Below, in pieces: positions 1 to 8,006 of a stretch of DNA of 52,805 nucleotides. The notes under the pieces were generated by a model. The model saw only the letters and a list, made by a program, of their open reading frames with translations. It did not search any database and was not told the origin of the DNA. Source of the stretch: Actinomadura latina NBRC 106108 (GTDB taxonomy: Bacteria > Actinomycetota > Actinomycetes > Streptosporangiales > Streptosporangiaceae); assembly GCF_001552195.1 (NCBI RefSeq), contig NZ_BCQS01000047.1, forward strand, positions 1-52,805, read 5' to 3'. Numbering within the stretch: position 1 is the first letter of the stretch; each line of letters begins with the position of its first letter. The translations under genes were made by a program, and so were the position numbers.

Positions 1-569
1 AGCACGGTGGGGTCTCCGGCGGCGGCGAGCCGTTCGAGCGCGTCCACGTCTTCGTCCGACATGAGACGGGTGAGCCGGGCCAGGACGCGCCGGCCCTTCG
101 GCGGGACCTCGCGGCCGGCCCGCGTGAACAGCGCCACGCCGTCCGCGAGCATGAGTTCGACGTCCTGGCCGCGCGGCACCTTGATCTGCGCGTCGTGCCA
201 CCAGTGCGCGATCGGATCGCCCCACGCCTCCACCCGGAACGACCACGACCCCATCTCCGTGGGCGTCACCCGCGCCGACCACCGGTCAAGGCCGACCCCG
301 ACCTCCGACATCCGCTGCCCCGGCAGCTCCTCACCGTCCGGCGTGCGCAGCACCACCGCCGCGCCCAGCATCTCGTGCCCCTCCCGGAACACCGTCGCCG
401 ACACCTCGACCGTCTCACCCACCACGGCCTTCGCCGGCCACCGGCCGCACCCCACCACCGGCGCCACGTCCAGAATCGGAATGCGACCGAGCTCGCCCTC
501 CAGCTTCACCTGCATGTGCCCGCTCCCGCTCGTCGGCGCCGTCCCCCGGCTTCGGTCCCAGACATCCAT
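1..569 (-). CDS. glgE: GlgE maltosyltransferase, N-terminal part (gene runs off the left edge)
   Basis: GlgE transfers maltosyl units from maltose-1-phosphate onto alpha-1,4-glucan in the cytoplasm, as part of the trehalose-to-glucan route. About 189 residues are visible. The sequence GRIPILDVAPVV, then a beta-sandwich with SATVFREGHEMLGAAVV and TGTW-like SWSFRVEAWGDP, matches the family's N-terminal domain as I remember it from Streptomyces GlgE. The catalytic GH13 barrel lies outside the window. I chose the ATG at 567-569; an in-frame ATG at 513-515 (MQVKLEGELGR) has a purine-rich GGGAG upstream and is an equally possible start. No stop or frameshift is seen in the visible part. Identification rests on the N domain alone but the match is extensive. 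Confidence 0.88.
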   Translation of the reverse strand, partial: MDVWDRSRGTAPTSGSGHMQVKLEGELGRIPILDVAPVVGCGRWPAKAVVGETVEVSATVFREGHEMLGAAVVLRTPDGEELPGQRMSEVGVGLDRWSARVTPTEMGSWSFRVEAWGDPIAHWWHDAQIKVPRGQDVELMLADGVALFTRAGREVPPKGRRVLARLTRLMSDEDVDALERLAAAGDPTV

Positions 570-768
570 GCCCCGTCCGCAACGTCCGGCCATCCCCGCC
601 ACCACAAGATCACGCAAAGAACTGCCGCGCCAAGGGAGCAATGTCCTTTTGACGCCCTGCACCCAGCACCCATGGCCCGGGGCCGGGAAGGCGCGACTAC
701 GAGCGCTGCCCGCCGCTCGACATGTCCGACGCGTGGATCGACCGCGTCCTGGAGCGCCAGCCGTACGG

Positions 769-1125
769 TTAGCGGTGAGCGGCGAGCGCCTCGCGGGCGG
801 TCGCCACGTCCGGCGCGATCGCGACGCGGCGCTGCAGCCCCGCCACGTCCGACACCCGGCGGACGAGGCCGCGCGGCGGCAGCACCACCCACATGGGGAC
901 GCCGAGTTCGCTGGCCCGCATCTGCGAACGGGTGATCACGTTCAGCCCGTTGGAGTCGCAGAACGCGCAGCCGGTGAGATCGAGGATCAGGGCCGGTGTC
1001 CCGGAGTCGAGGAGCCGCACGGCCTGGGCCAGGATCTCCTCGCCGTTGCTCAGGTCGACCTCGTCGGGGAACGTCAGCGTCCCGCAGGTCTCCGTGATCT
1101 CCACCCGCGCTACTCCGAGCTCCAT
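769..1125 (-). CDS. STAS-domain protein, anti-sigma factor antagonist type
   Basis: This 118-residue protein is a single STAS domain, the fold of anti-anti-sigma factors that bind and sequester an anti-sigma kinase. The segment LILDLTGCAFCDSNGLNVI carries the family's D-S-x-G core; the serine in CDSNGL is the usual phosphorylation site. In this position the more common sequence is 'FxDSxGL', so the motif is complete. The start MELGVARVEI at 1123-1125 gives the usual family length. The frame stays open upstream, but nothing there looks like a domain. No cognate anti-sigma or sigma gene lies next to it, so the partner is unknown. It could instead serve a STAS-based signalling role unrelated to sigma factors. 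Confidence 0.85.
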   Translation of the reverse strand: MELGVARVEITETCGTLTFPDEVDLSNGEEILAQAVRLLDSGTPALILDLTGCAFCDSNGLNVITRSQMRASELGVPMWVVLPPRGLVRRVSDVAGLQRRVAIAPDVATAREALAAHR

Positions 1126-1458
1126 GGTTCGCCCCAAAGTCGGTTTCCTCACCTGGATGACAACGGGGGGGACTTCACTGCGACTGTAAGCCTCGATCCT
1201 GGACGAAACCTGAAAGAAAGAGTCAAGTCTAGGACGTCCCTCGCCCATATCGCCGCCGTACTCGTTCACTCGTGTTTCGTCCCATTTTGTCACTTTTGAG
1301 ACTCCGCTCGCTCGTCCCGCCGCGGCCCGGCCGCACCGCGCCCGCGCGCCAGTCGCGGCGACGTTCCGCGCGGTGCCCCGACGGGCCCTCGCTGGTGGGC
1401 TTGTGGTGACAAAGCCATATATTTCACCCGGCGGGCTGCTAGAACCAGGGGTGTGGGA
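1126..1458. other. Intergenic region between divergent genes
   Basis: About 330 bases separate the leftward STAS gene from the rightward TusA-like gene. I see no convincing third gene. It is locally AT-richer than its surroundings around 1195-1295 and probably holds both promoters, but no clean -35/-10 pair could be fixed. Confidence 0.5.
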
Positions 1459-1734
1459 GTGAGCGCGGACCCAGTGGTCATCGACGGAGGCGACCGCTCC
1501 TGCGTGCGCCTCCTGCTGGAGTTGCGCGGACATCTCGCCGGCCTCGCGCCCGGCACCGTCGTCCACCTGATCGCGAGCGACCCGGCGGCGCCCATCGACC
1601 TCCCCGCCTGGTGCCATCTGACCGGCCACGCCTACCTCGGTCCCGTCGAGCGGGCGCCGGCTCCCACCTACGCCCTCCGGGTGACCGCCGACCCGCGTCC
1701 CACGTCGCCGGAATCGCCCTGGCGTCCCCGCTGA
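1459..1734 (+). CDS. TusA/SirA-like sulfur-carrier family protein
   Basis: This 91-residue protein has the small alpha/beta fold typical of TusA-family proteins. VIDGGDRSCVRLLLELRGHL is followed by GTVVHLIASDPAA, then DLPAWCHLTGHAYLG. In classical TusA the first cysteine sits in CPxP; here the strand-helix start is 'DRSCVRLL' and the second conserved block is 'PAWCHLTGH', as in a common actinobacterial subgroup. That group is usually annotated TusA-like, but its sulfur transfer is unproven. I chose the GTG at 1459 over the one at 1453 because AGGGG at 1447-1451 is then well spaced. A short inverted repeat (GGCGT-A-ACGCC, 1745-1755) follows the stop. Confidence 0.75.
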   Translation: MSADPVVIDGGDRSCVRLLLELRGHLAGLAPGTVVHLIASDPAAPIDLPAWCHLTGHAYLGPVERAPAPTYALRVTADPRPTSPESPWRPR

Positions 1735-1853
1735 GGCGCTTATAGGCGTAACGCCAATGAGCGGCTACTGTTGGCGCGGGAGCTGAAGGGACGTCGCCAT
1801 GGGCCGCCCCGCTACGGACCCGACACCAACGTCGGTTCCGGTCGGTGGTACAC

Positions 1854-2027
1854 ATGCTGGAGAGTCAGATCCCCTACATCGTGCAGGCCATTCGTGTGCT
1901 GCGCGACCCGGAGGTGCTGTACATGGACGTCCGCGAGGGCGTGCTGTCCGCATTCGGTGAGCGCCTCCAGCGCCGCCTCGACCCGTCCGGCTACCGCTCG
2001 TCCGGCTACCGCTGCGTGAAACGCTGA
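1854..2027 (+). CDS. Small unknown protein upstream of a transglutaminase-fold gene
   Basis: I do not recognise this 57-residue protein. It starts MLESQIPYIVQAIRVLRD, continues with an amphipathic helical stretch (VREGVLSAFGERLQRRLD), and ends with a short internal repeat, SGYR-SSGYR, followed by CVKR. Its stop (2025-2027) is one base from the start of the next gene, so the two are probably translationally coupled. The start could also be the GTG at 1845. A competing ORF, 1799-1960 in another frame, has a better ribosome-binding site (GAAGGGACG) but an unconvincing composition, so I preferred this frame. A regulatory peptide, a subunit or a modified-peptide precursor are all possible; nothing here decides. 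Confidence 0.5.
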   Translation: MLESQIPYIVQAIRVLRDPEVLYMDVREGVLSAFGERLQRRLDPSGYRSSGYRCVKR

Positions 2028-2028
2028 G

Positions 2029-3033
2029 ATGGCCCGGGCCGCCGCTCACCCGCTGCTGCGCACGCTCCAAGGGATCCTCGTCATCCCTCCGGAGCACCAC
2101 CGGCCGGACGTCGACCGGGCCGGCGCCGCCTCGGCGCTCGCCTGCGACCAGGAGACGCTGTCCGCCCTCGCCGGGCACGGGCTCCCGGCCACCGGCGCAC
2201 GCGGCCGTGAGCGGTTCGACTCCCGGGACCTCTTCAACCTCGCCCTGTACTCCGGCTCCGGGCGCACGGCGGTCGAGCGGGGCGTCTCGGCCGCGCTGCG
2301 CTGGACCCGCTCGTCCTGCGAGGACCTCATCGCGCCCCGCATGTCCCGGTTCGAGCTGCGCGTCGCCTGCGGCGCCCCGGACGGCTGCGCTCCCGGCGCC
2401 CGCAACACCCTCGCCCGGCCGCGGACCGGCGCCTACGGCGGGAGGGTCCGCCAGGTCCGCGCCCTTCCGGCCGGCGCGGCGCGGAACGTCCACGCCGGGA
2501 CGGCGGCCACCGCCCGCGCGGCGGGCCCGGCGCTGACCCTGTCCGCCGTCCTGCGGACGGTCGGGGACTGCCCGGTGCTGCGCTCACCCGCGCTGCGCGC
2601 GATCCTGCGCGAGTTCGTCGGCGCGGAGCTGCGCTGGCTGCGGCTCCCCGAGGCGATGCGGAACGACGAGTCCCTCATCCCGCAAGGGTTCGCGAGCTGC
2701 GGCTCGGCCAGCCGCTACATCGCCCGCCTGTGCCGCGAGGAGGGCATCCCCGCGACGACGCGGATCGGCTGGCTCGTCGGCCTGCCCGACCTCGTGCACG
2801 CCTGGGTGGAGGTCGTGGACGACGACGGCGTCACCAAGGTCATCGACCCGACGTTCGTGCTGCTCGCGGAGGTGATCCCGGGCGCCAACCCGATGCTGCG
2901 CGACCCGGGCATCGCGTTCCGGACGAACCGCCTCATCCCCACCGCGCTGGGAGTGGGCGCCCACCTCGCGTCCCACACCTGCGACGCGGGCCACGAGCCG
3001 CGCGTGACCACGACCCTGGACCCGCTCGGCTGA
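2029..3033 (+). CDS. Transglutaminase-like (papain-fold) protein of unknown substrate
   Basis: The C-terminal half of this 334-residue protein is a transglutaminase-like core with a complete Cys-His-Asp triad in order: Cys224 in GFASCGSASRYIA, His257 in LVHAWVEV and Asp273 in KVIDPTF. The fold catalyses acyl transfer or peptide hydrolysis on protein or peptide substrates. The N-terminal 180 residues match nothing I recognise; DLFNLALYSGSGRTAVERG may be a helical, HTH-like segment. No signal peptide or membrane segment is seen, so it should be cytoplasmic. It is tightly coupled to the 57-residue gene upstream (TGA-G-ATG), which may be its partner or substrate. The fold assignment is firm; the function is open. 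Confidence 0.72.
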   Translation: MARAAAHPLLRTLQGILVIPPEHHRPDVDRAGAASALACDQETLSALAGHGLPATGARGRERFDSRDLFNLALYSGSGRTAVERGVSAALRWTRSSCEDLIAPRMSRFELRVACGAPDGCAPGARNTLARPRTGAYGGRVRQVRALPAGAARNVHAGTAATARAAGPALTLSAVLRTVGDCPVLRSPALRAILREFVGAELRWLRLPEAMRNDESLIPQGFASCGSASRYIARLCREEGIPATTRIGWLVGLPDLVHAWVEVVDDDGVTKVIDPTFVLLAEVIPGANPMLRDPGIAFRTNRLIPTALGVGAHLASHTCDAGHEPRVTTTLDPLG

Positions 3034-3078
3034 CGGCGCCGCGATCGCCTTGTCGGACGCGTGTGCCAAGGTGGTGGG

Positions 3079-4035
3079 GTGAGCGCCGAAGAGGAGCGTG
3101 ACGGGGTCCGGCTGACCAACCTGGACCAGCCCCTGTTCGAGGGGGCGGACGCGACGAAGCGCGACCTGGTCGACTATCTGGACGCCGTCGCCGGGCGCAT
3201 CGTCCCGCAGCTCGCCGGGCGTCCGCTGTCGGTGATCCGCGTGCTGCGCGGCCAGAAGCCGTTCATGCAGAAGAACCTTCCGAAGTACACCCCCGAGTGG
3301 GTGCGGAGGGTGCGGATGTGGGCGGAGACGTCCCGGCGCGAGGTGTCCTACGCGCTGTGCGACGACCGCCGCACGCTGCTGTGGTTCGCCAACCAGCGCG
3401 CCGTCGAGTACCACCCGCCGCTCTATCGCGCGGACGCGCCGGACCGGCCCGTCCACCTGGTCATCGACATCGACCCGCCGGGAGCGGACGCGTTCGGCGC
3501 CGCCGTCCGCGCCGCGCACCTCGTCCGGCGGGCGATGGACGACTCCGGGCTGCGAGGCGCGGTGAAGACCAGCGGCGCCAAGGGCGTGCACGTGTTCGTG
3601 CCACTGGACGGCCGGACGCCCGCCGAGGACGTCGCCGCCGCCACGCGCGCGCTCGGCGTCCGCGCCGAGCGGCTCGACCCCGATCTCGCGACGACGGCGT
3701 TCATCCGGGAGGACCGGGGCGGCAAGGTCTTCCTCGACTCGACCCGCGCCGGCGGCGCGACCGTGGTCGCCGCCTACAGCCCGCGCATCCGCCCGGGGAC
3801 GCCCGTCTCGTTCCCCGTCGCCTGGGACGACCTCGACGGCGTGGCCCCCGCCGACTTCACGATCAAGACCGCGCTCGGCGTCCTCGCCGGCCGCGATTCC
3901 TGGTCGGAGCTCCTGCCGGAACCGCAGGCGCTGCCCGCCGACCTGATCGAGCAGGGCCGTGCGATTCCGATCGCGCGCGTCCAGGCGATGCACGAGGGAA
4001 AGCGCCGCGCCAGGGCGCGCCGCGACGCGGGCTGA
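3079..4035 (+). CDS. LigD-type polymerase domain protein (stand-alone NHEJ primase-polymerase)
   Basis: This 318-residue protein corresponds to the polymerase (PolDom) module of bacterial LigD, an archaeo-eukaryotic-primase-like enzyme that adds nucleotides at DNA ends during non-homologous end joining. Visible motifs are the metal-binding VIDIDPPG, the nucleotide-binding VKTSGAKGVHVF, and a late TTAFIREDRGGKVFLD; the length is right for PolDom alone. The GTG at 3079 follows AAGGTGG. No ligase, nuclease or Ku gene is adjacent, so it is one of the separately encoded PolDoms common in actinomycetes. Its gene converges on the P450 gene across a strong hairpin at 4054-4097. Confidence 0.9.
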   Translation: MSAEEERDGVRLTNLDQPLFEGADATKRDLVDYLDAVAGRIVPQLAGRPLSVIRVLRGQKPFMQKNLPKYTPEWVRRVRMWAETSRREVSYALCDDRRTLLWFANQRAVEYHPPLYRADAPDRPVHLVIDIDPPGADAFGAAVRAAHLVRRAMDDSGLRGAVKTSGAKGVHVFVPLDGRTPAEDVAAATRALGVRAERLDPDLATTAFIREDRGGKVFLDSTRAGGATVVAAYSPRIRPGTPVSFPVAWDDLDGVAPADFTIKTALGVLAGRDSWSELLPEPQALPADLIEQGRAIPIARVQAMHEGKRRARARRDAG

Positions 4036-4053
4036 CGATTCACCGGGCGGCGC

Positions 4054-4097
4054 CGCGCCTTTCCCCGGCTTTCGGAAGCGGGCCGGGGAAAGGCGCG
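4054..4097. terminator. Perfect 16-bp hairpin between convergent genes
   Basis: CGCGCCTTTCCCCGGC at 4054-4069 pairs exactly with its reverse complement at 4082-4097 across a 12-base loop. It lies between the stops of the polymerase gene (4035) and the P450 gene (4106). No long T-run follows, as is usual in GC-rich actinomycetes; it probably works in both directions. Confidence 0.8.
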
Positions 4098-4105
4098 ACA
4101 AAGGC

Positions 4106-5320
4106 TCAGGAATTCAGCTTGACCGGCAAGGACCGGTGGCCGTTGGAGATGAACGACTCGACCGGGCGCAGCTCGGCCGGGTCGACGGCGAACTCCATCT
4201 CGGGGAAGCGGCCGAAGAGGGCGGGCAGCGAGATCTCGGCCTCCATCCGCGCGAGATGCGAACCCACGCAGAAGTGCACGCCGTGACCGAAGGAGATGTG
4301 CTCCTTGCTCGCCCGGGTGATGTCGAACAGGTCGGCGTCGTCGCCGTGCAGGGAAAGGTCGCGTCCGGCCGCCGCGTAGGCGGCGAGGATCGCCTCGCCC
4401 TTCCCGATCGTGACGCCGTCCACGTCGATGTCCTCTACCGCGTAGCGGAGCGGCAGGTTCGCGACCGGCGCCTGCCAGCGCAGCGCCTCCTCGATCACCT
4501 CCGTCCACGGCACCTCGCCGGACCGGACGAGCGCGCGCTGCTCCGGGTGCGTCAGCAGCGCGGTGATCACCTGGTCGAGCAGGTTCACCGTGGTCTCGTG
4601 CCCGGCCGAGATCATCAGGATCAGCGTGTCGACCAGCTCGTTCTCGCCCAGCTGCGAGCCGTCCTCGTCGCGGGAGGCGATGAGGACGCCGGCCAGGTCG
4701 TCGGCGGGCTCGCGGCGCCGGAACGCGACGAACTCCTGCAGGATGCCGTACATCTCCATCTGGTTGGCGAGGGCCTCCTCCGGCGTCAGCGCCGTGTTGA
4801 AGATGCCGTCCACGCAGCGCCGCAGGCTCGGCCGGGTCTCGTCGGGGATGCCGAACAGCCGGCAGATCACCTCGATCGGCAGCGGGTAGGCGAACGCCTC
4901 GCGCAGGTCGGCGCGCCCGCCTGGGGACGCGGCGAGCCCCTCGATGAGGCCGGCGGTGATCTGCTCGACGTCCGGCCGGAGCACCTCGGTGCGGCGCGGG
5001 GTGAACGCGCGGGAGATGATGTTGCGGAGCCGCCGGTGCTCCTCGCCGTAGGCGGTGAACATGTTCTTCACCGAGACCCACAGGCTGAGCGGCCACTCCT
5101 CACCGACCTCCCCGTCGATCCATTTCGTCCAGTGCAGATTCGGGTCCTTCGAGACCCGCGGGTCGGCCAGCAGCCGCTTGAGCTGTTCCTGGCCGGTCAC
5201 CGCCCACGCCACGACGCCGCCGGGCAGTTCCACGGGCGTCACCGGGCCCCGCGTCCGCAGTTTCGCGGCCTCCCCCTGGACATCGCTGCCGGACGGGTCG
5301 ATGACAAGCGGATTCTCCAT
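4106..5320 (-). CDS. Cytochrome P450
   Basis: This is a soluble 404-residue bacterial P450 that would use an external ferredoxin and reductase to hydroxylate a small molecule. Visible motifs are the oxygen-binding I-helix AGHETT, the K-helix EEALRWQ (ExxR) and the haem loop FGHGVHFCVGSHLARME with the axial cysteine near residue 351. The ATG at 5318-5320 (MENPLVIDPS) follows GAGAGG at proper spacing, so the longer reading (MCSDAFAERP) is not needed. No ferredoxin or reductase gene is next to it. The neighbouring broken aminotransferase gene and PaaX regulator give no clear substrate hint. The sequence looks intact. Confidence 0.93.
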   Translation of the reverse strand: MENPLVIDPSGSDVQGEAAKLRTRGPVTPVELPGGVVAWAVTGQEQLKRLLADPRVSKDPNLHWTKWIDGEVGEEWPLSLWVSVKNMFTAYGEEHRRLRNIISRAFTPRRTEVLRPDVEQITAGLIEGLAASPGGRADLREAFAYPLPIEVICRLFGIPDETRPSLRRCVDGIFNTALTPEEALANQMEMYGILQEFVAFRRREPADDLAGVLIASRDEDGSQLGENELVDTLILMISAGHETTVNLLDQVITALLTHPEQRALVRSGEVPWTEVIEEALRWQAPVANLPLRYAVEDIDVDGVTIGKGEAILAAYAAAGRDLSLHGDDADLFDITRASKEHISFGHGVHFCVGSHLARMEAEISLPALFGRFPEMEFAVDPAELRPVESFISNGHRSLPVKLNS

Positions 5321-5466
5321 TGCGGGCCTCTCTGCGAACGCGTCGGAGCACACCCGTAAAGGGGGGCGGCTCCCGGATGAACAATGCAGCCAACGTACGG
5401 TGCACCGCGCCCGCCCGCCAGATCATCTCGCCGACTTACCGGGTGATCCCCCTTTTTCGGCTTTCC

Positions 5467-6042
5467 TTAAATGGCGGCCCGGAAATCCTCGGTACGGGAG
5501 CCGCTGTGCAGGGGGTCGGTGAGGCGTCCCGCCGCGTCCGGCTCGGCGCCGTGGCCGGCCGGTTCGCCCCAGCCGTGGCCGGGCGACACGACGTTGTCCG
5601 GCGGGCTCTCCGCGGCCGCCCCGTACAGGTAGGAGCCGAGCCCGATCAGCAGCCGCTGCACGTCGGCCTGCGGCCGGACGACCAGCCGCAGGAACTGGCT
5701 CGTCGACCCGAGCTTGTTGCCGCACTCCCGCACGAGCAGCTGGTCGATCCAGGTGATGAGCTCGGTCGACCCGTTGCCCATCACGACCGTCTGCGGGTTG
5801 TGCCCGAGCGCCGAGCACAGCTCCGCGGTGAGCGTGTCGGCGTCGCTCGGGTAGTACTTCAGGATGTCCTCCAGCGAGCCCGCGAGCTGGGAGAACATGC
5901 CCGGCGTCGGGAAGTACGGGTTGCACGGGATGCAGAAGTCGACCAGGTCCCGGCGCCCGGAGGAGGCCCGCTGGAGGGCGAAGAAGGACGGGCTGTGCGC
6001 GTTCTTGCGCAGCACACTCGGGTCTATCGGCTCCGCTGACAC
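5467..6042 (-). pseudogene. Truncated PLP-dependent aminotransferase (class I/II), probably decayed
   Basis: From the GTG at 6042 the protein begins like a histidinol-phosphate-aminotransferase-type enzyme: VDFCIPCNPYFPTPGMF, then LKYYPSDADTLTAELC and VVMGNGSTELITWID, the start of the cofactor domain. After LLVREC at about 120 residues the family sequence stops; about 70 unrelated residues follow before the stop at 5467. The PLP lysine and the whole C-terminal domain are missing, since the family needs about 350 residues or more. No ribosome-binding site is evident. I take it as a 5' remnant joined to unrelated sequence by deletion. A genuine short chimeric protein is the less likely alternative. 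Confidence 0.6.
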
Positions 6043-6074
6043 GAAAGACGGTACGCGTCCGTGCGGGGCGGGGT

Positions 6075-6923
6075 TCAGCGGCGCCCGGCGTCGTCGGCGA
6101 GGAGCTTGCGGAGCTGCGCGGTCGCGTCCGGTTCGAGGGCGGCGAACCGCTCCCGGTACAGGGCGGTGGACGCGGACGCGGGCCAGCCGCCGGGGAGGTG
6201 CTCGGCGGGCAGGCCGGGATCGGTGCGCAGCAGCTGCAGCCAGTCGGCGCCGAGGAGCGTCAGCCGGGTGAGCGGGCGTCCGTGCCGCTCCCGGTCCGGT
6301 GTCCAGGTGGCGAGGAACGCGTCGTGCTCGGCGCGGATCGCGTCGACGTCCCACGCCCGGTGCAGCAGCCGCGGGACGTCGGTGCCCTCCGCCGGGACGG
6401 AGTAGAACGCGTCGGCCAGCTCCGCCAGCCCGGCGAACGCGGGACCGGCGAAGATCGCGGCGATGTCGACCCGGCCGGGCGCGATCCACAACCCGTCCCG
6501 CAGCCCGCCGAACCCGGCCCAGATGAGCCGGGCGCGGATCTGGTGGCGCAGGTCGCGGCGGCTCTCCGGCATGGAGTAGCTGAGCAGCGTCCACTCGCCG
6601 CCGGGGTGGGTGAACGGATGCGCGGACCGCACCCGCGGCGTCGCCTCGCGCAGCAGCTCCTCGGCCCACGGGGTGAGCGAGAACCGCGCGGTGCGGCCCT
6701 CCCGGACCCGGGCGAGCAGGCCCTTGCGGGTCATCCGCGCGAGCGTGGCGCGGCCCGCCGCCTCCGCGACCCCGAGGTCGTCCAGCAGGTGCAGGAAGAC
6801 CCGGGAGCTGATCGGCGGGTGGCCGCGGTCGAGGACGAGCGATCCGAGGAAGCTGAACAGCAGCTGCTGCGGCGCGCGCCGGCGCGGCCGGGCGCTCGGG
6901 GGCGCGTCCTGCTCGGCGGTCAT
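6075..6923 (-). CDS. PaaX-family transcriptional regulator
   Basis: PaaX-family proteins are repressors that sense aryl-CoA or related catabolites. This 282-residue protein has the family layout: an N-terminal winged helix (LLFSFLGSLVLDRGHPPISSRV ends the first helices, then AAGRATLARMTRKGLL and a basic wing), the central GEWTLLSYSMPESRRDLRHQ block with LIWAGFGGLRDGLWI, and the C-terminal PaaX_C region (LTRLTLLGADWLQLLRTDPGLP). The ATG at 6921-6923 follows GGAAGGACGG, ruling out the longer reading. It is divergent from the SDR operon at 7098, with the shared promoter region 6924-7097 the obvious target. The ligand cannot be read from the sequence. Confidence 0.88.
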   Translation of the reverse strand: MTAEQDAPPSARPRRRAPQQLLFSFLGSLVLDRGHPPISSRVFLHLLDDLGVAEAAGRATLARMTRKGLLARVREGRTARFSLTPWAEELLREATPRVRSAHPFTHPGGEWTLLSYSMPESRRDLRHQIRARLIWAGFGGLRDGLWIAPGRVDIAAIFAGPAFAGLAELADAFYSVPAEGTDVPRLLHRAWDVDAIRAEHDAFLATWTPDRERHGRPLTRLTLLGADWLQLLRTDPGLPAEHLPGGWPASASTALYRERFAALEPDATAQLRKLLADDAGRR

Positions 6924-7036
6924 GCCCGTCCTTCCCGTCGCCCTCATCGTCGTGATCGCCCTCATCGTCGTGATCGGTGGCCATCACACCATGCCGTGAC
7001 GCCTTCCCGCCGCGATCCAGATTATTCGATTAAATA

Positions 7037-7065
7037 TTGACGCACGACATCAGAGAATCTAGCTT
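7037..7065 (+). promoter_or_regulatory. Candidate promoter of the SDR-amidohydrolase-MaoC operon
   Basis: TTGACG at 7037-7042 and TAGCTT at 7060-7065 are separated by exactly 17 bases, matching actinomycete housekeeping promoters. The transcript would start near 7072, about 26 bases before the ATG at 7098. The divergent PaaX product is the likely regulator. Confidence 0.6.
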
Positions 7066-7097
7066 CTAGGGACAAGGCCGGACCAGGAAGGGTGGCA

Positions 7098-8006
7098 ATG
7101 GAGCTGAACGGGAAGGTGGCGGTGATCACCGGCGCCGGGCGCGGCCTCGGCCTCGCCTACGCCGCGGAACTCGGCCGCGCGGGCGCGTCCGTCGTGGTCA
7201 ACGACGCGGACGCGGCCTCGGCCGAGGCCGCGGCGAAGCAGATCGCCGACGCGGGCGGACGGGCCGTCGCGCACCCCGCCGCGGTCGGCCTCGCCGAGAC
7301 CGCCGACGCCCTGGTCGGACGGGCGGTGGCGGAGTTCGGCCGGCTGGACGTGATGGTGACCAACGCCGGCGTCCTGCGCGACCGGGTCCTGTGGAAGATG
7401 ACCGACGACGACTTCGACACCGTCGTCCAGGTGCATCTCAAGGGCACGTTCACCTGCGCCCGCGCGGCGGCGCGCCGGTTCCGCGAGCAGGGCGGCGGCG
7501 GGCGGCTCATCCTGGTCGGCTCCCCGGCCGGGCAGCGCGGCAACTTCGGGCAGACGAACTACGCGGCGGCCAAGGCCGGAATCATCGGGTTCGTCCGCAC
7601 CTGGGCGATGGAACTGGCCCGCGCGAACGTCACCGTGAACGCGGTCGTCCCGGTCGCGGCGACCGCGATGACCGAGACGATCCCCGCGCTCGCCCCGTAC
7701 GTCGAGGCGATGCGGCGAGGTGAGGAGATGCCGCCGTTCGCGCGCCGCGCCCTCGCCTTCGGCACCCCGGAGGACGCCGCCGGGCTGGTGGCGTTCCTCG
7801 CCTCGGACGCCGCGGCCGGCATCACCGGGCAGGCGATCGGCGTCGGCGGTGACCGGCTCTCCCTCTGGACGCATCCGACCCAGGCCGCCGCCGCCTACCG
7901 GGACGGCGGCTGGAGCGCCGACGACGTCGCCGCGGCCTGGCCCGCGATCTTCGCCGAGCACGAGCAGAGCGTGGGGGAGAACCTGCCCGAGGAGCAGCCC
8001 CGGTGA
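7098..8006 (+). CDS. Short-chain dehydrogenase/reductase
   Basis: A 302-residue NAD(P)-dependent oxidoreductase of the classical SDR type. The Rossmann signature TGAGRGLGLAYA opens the protein, followed by the NAG motif (VTNAGVLRD) and the active-site pair Tyr155/Lys159 in TNYAAAKAG; the catalytic serine is in LVGSPAG. A C-terminal extension (LWTHPTQAAAAYRDGGWS) resembles that of the dehydrogenase unit of MFE-2-like proteins, which fits a 3-hydroxyacyl-CoA or similar alcohol substrate. The ATG at 7098 follows GGAAGGG. It is the first gene of a tightly linked operon with the amidohydrolase (4-base overlap) and MaoC hydratase, suggesting hydration and oxidation steps of one degradative pathway. 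Confidence 0.9.
   Translation: MELNGKVAVITGAGRGLGLAYAAELGRAGASVVVNDADAASAEAAAKQIADAGGRAVAHPAAVGLAETADALVGRAVAEFGRLDVMVTNAGVLRDRVLWKMTDDDFDTVVQVHLKGTFTCARAAARRFREQGGGGRLILVGSPAGQRGNFGQTNYAAAKAGIIGFVRTWAMELARANVTVNAVVPVAATAMTETIPALAPYVEAMRRGEEMPPFARRALAFGTPEDAAGLVAFLASDAAAGITGQAIGVGGDRLSLWTHPTQAAAAYRDGGWSADDVAAAWPAIFAEHEQSVGENLPEEQPR

Noticed and set aside
692..772. Peptide reading DYERCPPLDMSDAWIDRVLERQPYG on the + strand between glgE and the STAS gene
   Set aside because: It looks protein-like, but a stop at 650-652 lies just upstream, the only ATG is at 722 with no ribosome-binding site, and 16 codons are too few to claim a gene. It may be the 3' end of a lost gene.
7..1299. Long + strand frame across glgE and the STAS gene
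   Set aside because: It is the antisense of two recognisable genes and has the Arg/Pro-rich composition of a shadow frame in GC-rich DNA.
1799..1960. 53-codon ORF with a strong ribosome-binding site (GAAGGGACG) overlapping the 57-residue gene
   Set aside because: Its product is rich in Pro, Gly, Arg and His with no fold-like pattern, and the overlapping frame has convincing helical composition and is coupled to the next gene.
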